Assembly (NCBI RefSeq): GCF_965284335.1 | Contig: NZ_OZ260076.1 | Reading direction: 5' to 3' (one strand) | DNA length: 64,000 nt | DNA from: Tabrizicola_A sp965284335 | GTDB taxonomy: Bacteria > Pseudomonadota > Alphaproteobacteria > Rhodobacterales > Rhodobacteraceae | In this document: one piece after another, positions 23,701 to 32,394 of the stretch | How the letters are laid out: each line of letters starts with the position of its first letter | Position numbering within the stretch: the stretch's first letter is position 1 | The notes under the pieces: model-generated | Seen by the model: the letters and a program-made list of their open reading frames with translations, nothing else | Database searches by the model: none | Told to the model about the DNA's origin: nothing | Position numbers and translations under genes: made by a program

Positions 23701-24422
23701 GCCCAATCCCCCACCGCCCTTTGCCACATCACCACCGCCGCCAAGGCGGCGGTTTCCGCCCGCAAGATGCGGGGCCCGAGCGACAGGGGGCGCACAAAAG
23801 GCAAAGCGCGCAGACGGGACTTTTCATCTTCGGAAAAGCCCCCCTCCGGGCCGATCAGAATGGCCGCAGGCCCCGCGACGAGTGCCGAAGGCATCGAGGA
23901 GCCGCGCGCAAGGCTTTCATCGGCCCAAAACAACACCCGCCCCTCAGGCCAGTTGGCCAAGGCCCGGTCCAAGGGCTGCAAATCCTCCACCGCCGGCACA
24001 AAGGTGGCCCCGCATTGCTCGGCCGCCTCCACCGCATGGGCGGTTTGCTTGTCCACCCGCCAGCGCTCCGAATTCATATGGCGCGTGGCCACCGGCATAA
24101 GCCGCGCCACCCCCAACTCCACCGCCTTTTCCACAATAAACGCGGTGCGGTCCTTTTTGACCGGCGAGAACATCAGCCACAGATCGGGCGGCATCACCTG
24201 CGGCGCGGTCTGGCTCTGACAGATCGCAATCCCCTGCCGCTTGCCCGCCTCGGCCACCTCGGCCCGCCACTCGCCATCGCGCCCGTTGAAGAGCGCTACA
24301 GCCGCCCCCTTGCCCAGCCGCATCACGTTGAACAGGTAATTCGCCGCATCCGGCCCGATGGCCACGGCTTGCCCCGCGCCCAAGGGCTGATCTACATACA
24401 GGCGGACTTTTGGCTTTTCCAT
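23697..24422 (-). CDS. rsmE: 16S rRNA (uracil-1498 N3)-methyltransferase
   Basis: A 241-residue SPOUT methyltransferase that modifies U1498 of 16S rRNA with SAM. An N-terminal PUA-like domain (AANYLFNVMRLGKGAAVALFNG) precedes the knotted domain. AILIGPEGGFSEDE and LGPRILRAETAALAA are the RsmE signatures. ATG 24422 is preferred over GTG 24428, because AGG lies about 9 bases upstream of the ATG. It is divergent from ubiA, with only 12 bases between the starts. Confidence 0.9.
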   Translation of the reverse strand: MEKPKVRLYVDQPLGAGQAVAIGPDAANYLFNVMRLGKGAAVALFNGRDGEWRAEVAEAGKRQGIAICQSQTAPQVMPPDLWLMFSPVKKDRTAFIVEKAVELGVARLMPVATRHMNSERWRVDKQTAHAVEAAEQCGATFVPAVEDLQPLDRALANWPEGRVLFWADESLARGSSMPSALVAGPAAILIGPEGGFSEDEKSRLRALPFVRPLSLGPRILRAETAALAAVVMWQRAVGDWA

Positions 24423-24434
24423 GGACACAAACCT

Positions 24435-25394
24435 ATGACCGACGCGCCGAAAACGCCAGAGCCTGCCGCACCCGTGGCCGACGCGCCAAAGGGCAATTGG
24501 GTTGATCGCTTCGCCCCCCGCGCGACCGTGCCCTATCTGCGCCTTAGCCGGGCTGATCGGCCCATCGGGACATGGCTTTTGTATATCCCCTGCCTGTGGG
24601 GCGTGGCGCTGGCGGCTATGGCCGACCGTTTCACCTTGTGGGATCTGTGGATCGTCTTGTCTTGCGGGCTGGGGGCCTTCTTGATGCGCGGGGCGGGCTG
24701 CACATGGAATGACATCACCGACCGCGAGTTTGATGCCGCCGTCGCGCGCACCCGCTCGCGCCCCCTTCCGTCGGGGCAGGTCACGCTGCGCGCGGCCCTT
24801 GTCTGGATGGTGGTGCAGGCATTGATCGCGGCGCTGATTCTGCTCAGCTATAACTGGCTGGCCATCGGCCTAGGGGTGGCCTCGGTGGCGCTGGTGCTGA
24901 TCTATCCCTTTGCCAAACGCTTTACCTGGTGGCCTCAGGCGTTTTTGGGGCTGGCCTTCAACTGGGGTGCTGTGCTGGCCTATGCGGCCCATGCTGGCCA
25001 TGTCGGGCTGCCTGCGCTGTTTCTTTACGCCGCGGGCATCAGCTGGACGCTTTATTACGACACGATCTATGCCCATCAGGACAAGGAAGACGACGCGCTG
25101 ATCGGCGTGAAATCCACCGCGCGGCTGTTCGGCGCGCGCTCGCGCCAATGGCTGTGGGGGTTCATGGCGCTCACGCTCATTCTGGCCAGCGCGGCCATCA
25201 TCACCACCCCCGCAACGGGAGTTTGGCCGCCTTTGGTGGCCTTGGCCGGGGTCTGGGCCTTTGGCTGGCACATGGCGTGGCAGATGCAGCGGCTGAAACT
25301 CGACGATCCTGCCTCTTGCATGGTGATCTTTCGAACCAACCGCGATGCGGGGCTGTTGCTTGGGCTGTTTCTTGCCGCAGCTGCCGTCCTTTGA
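24435..25394 (+). CDS. ubiA: 4-hydroxybenzoate polyprenyltransferase
   Basis: A 319-residue inner-membrane prenyltransferase that attaches the isoprenoid tail to 4-hydroxybenzoate in ubiquinone synthesis. The first Asp-rich motif is NDITDREFD (92-100), followed by RTRSRPLPSG; the second is YDTIYAHQDKEDD. Eight to nine hydrophobic segments are present. ATG 24435 gives the normal length. Divergent from rsmE, the same pairing as in other alphaproteobacteria. Confidence 0.93.
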   Translation: MTDAPKTPEPAAPVADAPKGNWVDRFAPRATVPYLRLSRADRPIGTWLLYIPCLWGVALAAMADRFTLWDLWIVLSCGLGAFLMRGAGCTWNDITDREFDAAVARTRSRPLPSGQVTLRAALVWMVVQALIAALILLSYNWLAIGLGVASVALVLIYPFAKRFTWWPQAFLGLAFNWGAVLAYAAHAGHVGLPALFLYAAGISWTLYYDTIYAHQDKEDDALIGVKSTARLFGARSRQWLWGFMALTLILASAAIITTPATGVWPPLVALAGVWAFGWHMAWQMQRLKLDDPASCMVIFRTNRDAGLLLGLFLAAAAVL

Positions 25395-25442
25395 TTGATC
25401 CCGCGCGGCGCGCCCGCTAAGGATCCGCAGTCGTTGATAGTG

Positions 25443-27437
25443 ATGAATGGCCCTTCGCGCGTGAAAAAGCTGCCCACCCTTCACCTGACGCCCAAGTTGG
25501 CCACAGCATTGGCCTTTTTTGTGGCCGGCTTTCTGGCGCTTTTGATCTCATGGGCGTCGGTGCTTTTGGTTGAACGGCTGTCAGAGCGCGCGGTGCGCTC
25601 GGCCCTTTTGACCCAAGGGGTCACCTTTGCCACCGTCAATGCCGATGGTTTGCGCCTGCAACTCAGTGGCACCGCCGAGAACGAGGCCGCGCGTTACCGT
25701 GCCATCAATATCGCAGGCACTGTCGTGGACGCCGCACGCGTGCAGGATATGATGGAGGTGACCCCGGCCCGCGCCGTCGAGGCCCCGCGCTTTTCGCTGG
25801 AAATCCTGCGCAATGATGATGGGATCCAGTTGATCGGCCTGTTGCCCGAGGGCGAGATCAAAGACACGCTTTTGGCAGAGGCCGAGGCCCTCCAACCCGA
25901 TACCCAGCTGCAAGACATGCTGGAAACCGCCGCCTATGCGCCGCCAGAAACATGGGGCCCGGCGCTGGATTTCGCCCGTAAGGCACTGGCGCTTTTGCCG
26001 CGGGCCAAGATCACGGTGGATGCCACCTCGGTGCGGATCAAGGCAATCGCCGCATCCGATGCGCAAAAGCGCAGCTTTGAGACCAGCCTTTCCACAGGCC
26101 AGCCCGAAGGTGTTCGGGTCAGCTATGAAATTTCAGCCCCCCGCCCGGTGATCACGCCCTTTACCTTGCGCTTTGTCATCGACGCCGAGGGGCCGCGCTT
26201 TGACGCCTGCGCCGCTGACACCGATCGCGCTCGGATGCGGATCGTGGCGGCCGCCACCGCTGCCGGGGCGGAGGGCACGCAAAACTGTGTCATCGGTCTT
26301 GGTGTGCCCACCCCGTCATGGTCAGAGGCCGCCGAGGCAGGCATTCGGGCGGTCGCCGCGTTGAAGATGGCCACCATCACCTTCAAGGATGCCGATGTCA
26401 CGCTTGAGGCCCCGGCCAGCGTGCCGCAGGCCGAGTTTGATCGCGTGGTTGGCGAGTTGGAGGCCGCTCTGCCCCCAGTCTTTTCACTGACCGCCCGGTT
26501 GGAACGCGCAGAGAATGCGGCCCAAGGTCCGGCGGAATTTACCGCTGTTTTGGCCCCCGAAACCGGCCGGGTGGAATTGCGCGGCCGCTTGGCGGACGAA
26601 TTGCAACGCAGCGCCGTTGACAGCTTTGCCAAAGCCGCCTTTGGCAGCACGAATGTGTATCAGGCCACTCGGTTGGATGCCGAATTGCCCGATGGCTGGC
26701 CGATCCGGGTGTTGGCAGGCCTGCGCGCGCTGTCCGAACTGGATCATGGTCGCCTTTTGGTGCGGGCCGATACTGTCGAAGTGTCGGGCCTGACAGGCTC
26801 GCAAACCACGCGGGCCCGAATCGCGCAGATTTTGTCTGAGAAATTGGGTGCCGGCCAAAGTTTCAAGGTGAACGTGACCTATGATGTCGCGCTTGACCCG
26901 GTTGCCTCATTGCCCACCCCCCAAGACTGTGTGTCAGGTGTGACGGCGGTTCTGGCCCAAAAGAAAATCACCTTCCCGCCCGGATCGGCCGAGATCGAGG
27001 CCGCAGCGGCCCCCGTCATGGCCGCGTTGGCCAAAGCACTTGAGCGTTGCGGCGGGGTCAGCATGGAGATTGGCGGCCATACGGATGCCCAAGGCTCCGA
27101 AGAGGGCAATCGCACCCTAAGCCAGGCCCGCGCCGAGGCGGTCTTGCTGGCCTTGCAGGGGCGGCAGGTGGACGTTTCCGCTTTGAAAGCGGTGGGTTAC
27201 GGCGAATCGCGCCCCTTGGCCGACAATGGCACCGAAGAGGGGCGCGAAGCCAATCGGCGCATTGAATTCACGCTTTTGGGCGATGGGCGTGGTGGAGATG
27301 CTCCAGCGGCAGGCTCTGCGCCAGCCGAAGGCGCGGCGGCAGGATCTGGTCCTGATTTCTCGAATGACACCAGCCCTTCGGTTGCGCCAAAAGACATCAC
27401 CCTGCGCCCCAAACGCCGCCCCAATGCCAGCCCCTAA
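25443..27437 (+). CDS. OmpA-family protein with N-terminal membrane anchor and tandem BON-like modules
   Basis: A large envelope protein of about 664 residues. One N-terminal helix (LATALAFFVAGFLALLISWASVLLV) is followed by a long periplasmic region of repeated alpha/beta modules resembling BON domains (residues about 60-500). The C-terminal OmpA domain has ITFPPGSAEIE and the peptidoglycan-binding HTDAQGSEEGNRTLSQARAEAV with Asp and Arg in the usual places. It then ends in a disordered Pro/Ala tail. The start is uncertain: ATG 25443 lacks a close ribosome site, while TTG 25434 lies 10 bases after AAGGA. A 109-residue membrane protein follows after 24 bases. Confidence 0.78.
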   Translation: MNGPSRVKKLPTLHLTPKLATALAFFVAGFLALLISWASVLLVERLSERAVRSALLTQGVTFATVNADGLRLQLSGTAENEAARYRAINIAGTVVDAARVQDMMEVTPARAVEAPRFSLEILRNDDGIQLIGLLPEGEIKDTLLAEAEALQPDTQLQDMLETAAYAPPETWGPALDFARKALALLPRAKITVDATSVRIKAIAASDAQKRSFETSLSTGQPEGVRVSYEISAPRPVITPFTLRFVIDAEGPRFDACAADTDRARMRIVAAATAAGAEGTQNCVIGLGVPTPSWSEAAEAGIRAVAALKMATITFKDADVTLEAPASVPQAEFDRVVGELEAALPPVFSLTARLERAENAAQGPAEFTAVLAPETGRVELRGRLADELQRSAVDSFAKAAFGSTNVYQATRLDAELPDGWPIRVLAGLRALSELDHGRLLVRADTVEVSGLTGSQTTRARIAQILSEKLGAGQSFKVNVTYDVALDPVASLPTPQDCVSGVTAVLAQKKITFPPGSAEIEAAAAPVMAALAKALERCGGVSMEIGGHTDAQGSEEGNRTLSQARAEAVLLALQGRQVDVSALKAVGYGESRPLADNGTEEGREANRRIEFTLLGDGRGGDAPAAGSAPAEGAAAGSGPDFSNDTSPSVAPKDITLRPKRRPNASP

Positions 27438-27461
27438 CCCGCAGATGCCACAGGTAAACCA

Positions 27462-27791
27462 ATGAACCGCACGGAATTCATCATCGCCACGGCCTTTATT
27501 TTGCTGGCGGCTTTTGCCATGGGCTGGTTCACCTATTGGCTGATGCACCGCTTTACCCGAGTGGCCGGCGGCGACATGGGCGAGATGGACCGCTTGGCGC
27601 AATCGCTGCACGAGGCGGAAGAGGTGCGCGATCAGGCGATCATCTATCTTGAGCAGCGTGAGGCCGAGTTGATGAACCAAATCGCCCAGACCGAAGCCGA
27701 GCTGCGCGCGGCGATGGAGGGGTTGCGCGATGCGCGCCACGAGGCCGAAGAAATGCGCGCCTATATCGAACGGATGCACGCCAACGGCTGA
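27462..27791 (+). CDS. Single-pass membrane protein with coiled coil
   Basis: A 109-residue protein: an N-terminal hydrophobic helix (FIIATAFILLAAFAMGWFTYWL) then about 75 residues of acidic heptad-like helix rich in Glu and Ala (EEVRDQAIIYLEQREAELMNQIA...). It lies 24 bases after the OmpA-family gene and is probably cotranscribed, so a role with that envelope protein is plausible. No named family is recognised with confidence. Confidence 0.62.
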   Translation: MNRTEFIIATAFILLAAFAMGWFTYWLMHRFTRVAGGDMGEMDRLAQSLHEAEEVRDQAIIYLEQREAELMNQIAQTEAELRAAMEGLRDARHEAEEMRAYIERMHANG

Positions 27792-27813
27792 CCAAAGCGG
27801 TTGGTTCTGGCGA

Positions 27814-27834
27814 CGATTTTTCGTCGAAAAATCG
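27814..27834. terminator. CGATTTTT/AAAAATCG hairpin
   Basis: CGATTTTTCG and CGAAAAATCG around one T form a perfect inverted repeat 22 bases after the coiled-coil gene. It is nearly the same as the hairpin at 367-387. Terminator function is inferred from position and the A/T-rich arms. Confidence 0.5.
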
Positions 27835-27893
27835 GGGTTGGGCTTTTGTCCGCGGGAGTGCTGCGCTAGCCATGGGCAAGGATGGAGGTCCAA

Positions 27894-29048
27894 ATGGACA
27901 TGCGCGCGATATTTGATCGGTTGATGGGATTTGACACGGTGTCGTCAAAGCCAAACATCGCCTTGATGCAGTTTGTCCAAGATCTGTTGTCGGATGCCGG
28001 GATTGAGGCGGTGTTGATCCGGGACCCCTTGGGCCACAAAGCCAACCTTTTCGCAACCGTCGGCCCCGAGGGGCAGGGGGGTGTCATGCTGTCGGGCCAC
28101 ACGGATGTGGTGCCGGTGGAAGGTCAGGTTTGGACGAAGCAACCCTTTGCATTGACAGAAGAAAACGGCAGGTATTATGGCCGTGGGGCCGCTGATATGA
28201 AGGGGTTTTGCGCGGTGGCGATTGCCACGATGCTGCAAGCTGCTAAGCGCCCGCTGAAAACTCCGCTGCATCTGGCCTTGTCCTATGACGAGGAAATTGG
28301 CTGCATGGGGGTGCGGTCTTTGGTGGATATGTTGGCGGCAGCACCGGTGCGGCCACGCTTTTGCATTGTGGGCGAGCCCACGGGGATGCAGGTGGCGACG
28401 GGGCATAAGGGCAAGGTCGCGCTTCGGGCGATTTGCACCGGTCGTGAGGGGCATTCGGCGCTGGCGCCGATGGCGCTGAATGCGCTGCATCTGGCGGCAG
28501 ATTTCGTGCAATCGGTGCGGGCGTTGCAGGCGGATGTGGCGGCTAAGGGTTTGAAAGATGGGGATTATGATGTGCCCTATTCCACCATCCATGTTGGCAA
28601 GCTGAACGGGGGTGTGCAGGTTAATATCGTGCCGAACAGCGCTGTGATCGACTTTGAGATTCGTTCTGTCGCCGGTGAGGATGTGGCGGGGTTGATTGCG
28701 CGGCTGCGCGCGGCTGCCGAGGCGATTGTCGCCCCCTTGCGCGGGGAGTTTCCCGAGGCGGCGATCGTGATTGAAGAGTTGTGGGATTATCCCGGCCTTG
28801 GCACGCCGTCGAATGCGGAAGTTGTCAATTTCGTCAAGGGTTTGACCGGCGCGAATGGCACGATCAAGGTGGCCTTTGGCACCGAAGGTGGGCTGTTTGA
28901 TGCCCGTTTGGGCATTCCCACGGTGATCTGTGGGCCGGGGTCTATGGCGCAGGGGCATAAGCCGGATGAGTATGTCACGGTTGAGCAGATGTCGCGCTGT
29001 GAGGCGATGATGCAGGCGCTTTTGAGCCGTTTGGAGGCTGGGATTTGA
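27894..29048 (+). CDS. argE: Acetylornithine deacetylase / M20 deacylase
   Basis: A 384-residue M20 zinc peptidase-family enzyme. SGHTDVVPV supplies His69 and Asp71, GRGAADMKGF supplies bridging Asp101, and YDEEIGCMG supplies Glu133 (base) and Glu134. The lid domain then carries the TGREGHSALAPMALNA motif. The overall form matches ArgE, releasing ornithine from N-acetylornithine. ATG 27894 follows GGAGG by 5 bases. Upstream it has a hairpin, downstream a repeat-rich convergent gap. ArgE-like paralogs with other substrates exist in this group, so the specific assignment is less sure than the family. Confidence 0.83.
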   Translation: MDMRAIFDRLMGFDTVSSKPNIALMQFVQDLLSDAGIEAVLIRDPLGHKANLFATVGPEGQGGVMLSGHTDVVPVEGQVWTKQPFALTEENGRYYGRGAADMKGFCAVAIATMLQAAKRPLKTPLHLALSYDEEIGCMGVRSLVDMLAAAPVRPRFCIVGEPTGMQVATGHKGKVALRAICTGREGHSALAPMALNALHLAADFVQSVRALQADVAAKGLKDGDYDVPYSTIHVGKLNGGVQVNIVPNSAVIDFEIRSVAGEDVAGLIARLRAAAEAIVAPLRGEFPEAAIVIEELWDYPGLGTPSNAEVVNFVKGLTGANGTIKVAFGTEGGLFDARLGIPTVICGPGSMAQGHKPDEYVTVEQMSRCEAMMQALLSRLEAGI

Positions 29049-29128
29049 GGCGGCGGTCTTTGCGCGGGGCAACCTGCTGATTTCCCTCAAAAACCCCGTC
29101 TGATCCCCGTCGGTTTCGCGTCGGGTTT

Positions 29129-29237
29129 CTGTCCCGCATCCGTCGGGACAGGCGTCCGGGGGGCTGTCTGCCCCCCATCAGAGGCAATTGCGGGCAATTG
29201 CCTCTGCCCCCCGAGGATATTTGGGCCACATTGAAGG
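29129..29237 (+). repeat. Three hairpins plus CCCCCCGAGGATATTT element, copy 1
   Basis: In order: CTGTCCCG/CGGGACAG (29129-29151), GGGGGGC/GCCCCCC with loop TGTCT (29158-29176), and a perfect 13-bp pair CAGAGGCAATTGC/GCAATTGCCTCTG with GG centre (29179-29206). Then comes CCCCCCGAGGATATTT and GGGCCACATTGAAGG. The element lies between convergent argE and the TIGR01620 gene. Related copies are at 51254-51277, 53453-53502 and 58331-58402. Confidence 0.7.
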
Positions 29238-29245
29238 CAAAGCAG

Positions 29246-30289
29246 TTACGGCGCGGGCCTTGCCGCATCGGCCTCTTTGGCGCGGGACAAAAAGCCTGCC
29301 AAGGCGCGGCTGACGGTGGCGCTGGTGCCGGGGCGGTCGAGGGCGACAAAGGGCAGGGGGCGGCAGGCCTCCATCGCGGCGAGGCCGACGCGGGCGCTCA
29401 GGGCGCCGTTTACCACGCCTTCGCCAAAGCGGCGTGAGAGTTTGCCCAAGATGCCACCAGAGGCGACCGAGCCGATCAGATCATCGGCCAAGGCCAAGGC
29501 CCCGGCCCCCATAAGCGCGGTGAAGACCCGGCGCAGAAGCGCAAGGTTGCCAAATGTCGAGGCGCGGCCGCCGTAGATCTGGGCAAGGCGGCGGATCAGT
29601 TTCAGGTTCACGAATAGTGCGGTCGCCACATCGGCCAGCGCCATGGGCACAAGGGCGGTGACGGTGGCCACTTGGCGCGCGGCGGATTCGACCTCGGCCA
29701 GTGCGGCGGCATCCAGCGGGGCCATGAGTTCGGTTTCGGCAAGGTTGAGGAGGGCGTCGGCGTCGAAAAGTGCAGGTTGATGTTCGCTGATGCGCGCAAG
29801 GCCCCATGAGGTTTCGGGGCGGGTGCGATAGAGGCTGGCAAGGGCGGCGGTGACGCGGCGGGCGGCGGCAAGATCGGCGCGGTCGCGGGCGGTGATGGCC
29901 TCGTCGCGCAGGCGGTCAATGCGGGCCATGCGGGCGAAGGTGGCGGCCTCTCGCAGGGCGAGGAGCAGCACGAGCGCAAGGCTGGCCCCGACGAGGACAA
30001 GCGCCAACGCGCCGAGGAGGCTGTTGCGGCTGAGAAGGGCGGTTACGAAATCCCATAGCGCGACCGAGAGGATAAAGGCGAAAAGGCTGGAGAATACCCA
30101 GAGGGCGGCGCGGCTGAGGGGGGAGCGGGTTTGCGTGCTGGCGCGGGCGAGGTTGCGCATGGCGCGACCCGTGGGGGGGGCGTCAGGAATTTCGGCGGCG
30201 CGGGCGGGATCGGCGTCGGGGCTGTCGCCCAGCTCGATCAGGCGGGGGCGTTTGAGCGGCGCGGGATTGGCGATATCGGGCGTGGTCAT
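29246..30289 (-). CDS. YcjF/TIGR01620 (DUF697) membrane protein
   Basis: A 347-residue protein. After a disordered N-terminus with RPRLIEL, it has two hydrophobic segments (LWVFSSLFAFILSVALWDFV and LLGALALVLVGASLALVLLL), then a helical region and a C-terminal DUF697 domain with amphipathic helices. E. coli ycjF follows ycjX in the phage-shock region. Here the start overlaps the YcjX stop (ATGA at 30286-30289), so the two act together. The pair probably senses or mends envelope stress, but the mechanism is unknown. Confidence 0.82.
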   Translation of the reverse strand: MTTPDIANPAPLKRPRLIELGDSPDADPARAAEIPDAPPTGRAMRNLARASTQTRSPLSRAALWVFSSLFAFILSVALWDFVTALLSRNSLLGALALVLVGASLALVLLLALREAATFARMARIDRLRDEAITARDRADLAAARRVTAALASLYRTRPETSWGLARISEHQPALFDADALLNLAETELMAPLDAAALAEVESAARQVATVTALVPMALADVATALFVNLKLIRRLAQIYGGRASTFGNLALLRRVFTALMGAGALALADDLIGSVASGGILGKLSRRFGEGVVNGALSARVGLAAMEACRPLPFVALDRPGTSATVSRALAGFLSRAKEADAARPAP

Positions 30290-31695
30290 AGACGATCTCC
30301 GATCAGGAATTCGGCGGCGCGGTCAAGGCGGATATGGGGCGGGCCCATGCCGGGGGCTTGGTGGCTGCGGGCGGGGGCAAAGGCCATGAGCGCGTAATCG
30401 GCATCAAGCCAGCGCGCCGCGCCGTCCCGGGCGGGGGCGAGGATGCGGCCGGGGTCGGTGGGAAGTTCGCCGGGATACATCAGCGCCTGTTTGTCATTGG
30501 ACAAAAGCCGTCCGCGCACCGCGGGCAGTTGGGTGCCGTTTTGATCCAGCATCTCTTCGACCGTGCAGCGCAAGGCGGCCAGCGACAGGGCAGCGGTGTC
30601 GGCCCCGGCAAAATCGGCGCGGGCCTTGGCGTCACTGAGAAGGGTCTCGGTGATCGCGGTCAGGGCGGGGTGTTGCAGGTGGTGGAGATGATCGGCCTTG
30701 GTGGCGGCAAAGAGGATCTTTTCCACCCGCCGCCCGCCCAAGATACCGCTGAGCCAGCTGTTGGTGCCGGGGCGGAAGGCGGCCAGCACCTCGGCCATGG
30801 TGCGACGCAGATCTTCGACCGCTTGGGGGCCTTGGTGGATCGCGCCCAAGACATCAGCCAGCACGATCTGGCGGTCAAGTTTGGCGAAATGGGCGCGGAA
30901 GAAGGGCTGCACGACGCGGGATTTATAGGCGTCAAAGCGGCGCTCCATCTCGCGCCAGAGGCTGGTGCGCGGGGTCTCGGCGGGTTTGGGCAGGGGGGCA
31001 AAGGTGAGAACCGGGCTGCCGGCAAGGTCACCGGGCAGAAGGAAGCGGCCCGGCGTGCAGTCAGACCAGCCGGCGGCGCGGGCCTTGTGCAGATAATCGG
31101 TGAAGGCTGTGGCGAGGGATTGGGCGCGGGCTTCGTCGAGGCGGAGCGCGCCATCTTCGGCCCGAGCCTGGGCCATGAAGCTGGCGGCTTCGGCGCGTTT
31201 GGCGAGGCGGTCGAGGGTGGCTTCGGACCAATCGGTGTAGGATTTGCCCATAAGGGCGAGGTCAAGGAGCCATTCGCCGGGGTAATCGACGATATCAAGG
31301 TGCAGGGTGCGGGGGCCGGAGAGGCCCGCGAAGAGGCCATAGGGCGCAAGGCGGAAGGACAGGCGCAGTTCCGAGATCGCGCGGGTGGATTGGGGCCAGC
31401 GTGGGCTGTCGCCGGTCATGGCGGCAAGGTGGGTTTCATAGTCAAACCGCGGGAGCGTCAGGTCGGGTTGCGGTTGCAGATGCACCGCCTGAACGCGCGG
31501 CGCGGCGCTGAGTTGGGTCATGCGGCCACGGTTGAGAAGATTGGCGACAAGGCTGGTGATGAACACCGTTTTGCCCGAGCGTGACAGGCCCGTGACGCCC
31601 AGCCGCAGGGTGGGTTCAAATAGCGCGCCTTGCAGCGAGGCGAGGGCGCCTTCGATCTGGGTGGTGATGCTGTCGGTGAGGGTGGAGAGAGCCAC
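30286..31695 (-). CDS. YcjX-like P-loop NTPase
   Basis: A 469-residue GTPase-like protein of the DUF463/YcjX family. Walker A is GLSRSGKT (residues 36-43), and LDIVDYPGEWLLDLALMGKSYTDWS is the family switch region. KILFAATKADHLHH acts as the NKxD equivalent with TKAD. The GTG at 31695 is taken as the start, because GAGG lies 6 bases upstream; the longer frame to 31770 adds a Pro-rich stretch without a ribosome site. Translation is coupled to the YcjF-like gene. Confidence 0.82.
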   Translation of the reverse strand: MALSTLTDSITTQIEGALASLQGALFEPTLRLGVTGLSRSGKTVFITSLVANLLNRGRMTQLSAAPRVQAVHLQPQPDLTLPRFDYETHLAAMTGDSPRWPQSTRAISELRLSFRLAPYGLFAGLSGPRTLHLDIVDYPGEWLLDLALMGKSYTDWSEATLDRLAKRAEAASFMAQARAEDGALRLDEARAQSLATAFTDYLHKARAAGWSDCTPGRFLLPGDLAGSPVLTFAPLPKPAETPRTSLWREMERRFDAYKSRVVQPFFRAHFAKLDRQIVLADVLGAIHQGPQAVEDLRRTMAEVLAAFRPGTNSWLSGILGGRRVEKILFAATKADHLHHLQHPALTAITETLLSDAKARADFAGADTAALSLAALRCTVEEMLDQNGTQLPAVRGRLLSNDKQALMYPGELPTDPGRILAPARDGAARWLDADYALMAFAPARSHQAPGMGPPHIRLDRAAEFLIGDRL

Positions 31696-31882
31696 AAAGC
31701 GCCTCGTGCTTGTCCGGTGAGGGGGCGGATCAGAAAGGGGGGGTGGTGTGTCGCGGCGCGGGGGGCGCAAAGGCGGCGCGGGGTTTGGCCATGGGGCACC
31801 TTTTGGTCACCGATGGGCAAAAGATGGGGGGAGCGGGGCGCGACTGCAAGCCATGGGCTGCGGGATGGGCGGGGCTTTGCGC

Positions 31883-31915
31883 AAAAGAAAAGAGCGACAG
31901 GTTGCCCTGCCGCCC
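31883..31915 (-). terminator. Rho-independent terminator after the 59-residue secreted peptide gene
   Basis: On the minus strand GGGCGGCAGG pairs with CCTGTCGCTC (two G-T wobbles) around loop GCAA, followed by TTTTCTTTT. It lies 25 bases after the stop at 31941 and separates that gene from ycjX. Confidence 0.82.
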
Positions 31916-31940
31916 TGATCTTGTTCCAATCCGGAAGGGA

Positions 31941-32120
31941 TTAGTTGGCAGCCACAGCAGCGGCAACAGCCACCAACAGCAGCAGCGGCAGAACGATGCC
32001 GCCCGAGGACGAAGCGCCAGCTTCGACGACAGCCGGTTCCATCACGGGTTCAGCCATGCCGCCAGCGAAAGCGGTGGTAGCAGCAACCGACAGAGCGGCG
32101 GCGAGAGCGATCTTTTTCAT
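31941..32120 (-). CDS. 59-residue exported peptide with C-terminal membrane helix
   Basis: MKKIALAAALSVAATTAFAGG is a clean signal peptide, followed by a short Glu/Pro/Val linker (MAEPVMEPAVVEAGASSS) and a hydrophobic tail GGIVLPLLLLVAVAAAVAAN. GGAGGT five to six bases before ATG 32120 and the terminator behind it support a real, well-expressed gene. I recall similar unnamed small proteins in Rhodobacteraceae, which is memory and was not tested. The mature form would be a tail-anchored periplasmic mini-protein. Confidence 0.68.
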   Translation of the reverse strand: MKKIALAAALSVAATTAFAGGMAEPVMEPAVVEAGASSSGGIVLPLLLLVAVAAAVAAN

Positions 32121-32394
32121 AGGGACCTCCAGAAAAATATGTGGCGTCAAGACGAGAGTTCAGAGGCGACGCCGTAAGCCATGCAGACCTCTTGCAGCGG
32201 TTAAATCAGGTTGGCGTCGTAAGCACAATTGCAATGCGATTGCGCCAGCGCGGAATCGGTGCCGCGCGGGCGGTTTCATCAATTTGGCAACAGTTTTTGG
32301 CAGGTTTTGCGGCAGTTGCAGGGCCGGTGTCGATCCATCTGCATGCCCGCTGGGGGGCGGGGGCGAATCACGGCGCGGTGCGGGGGGATTGCGG

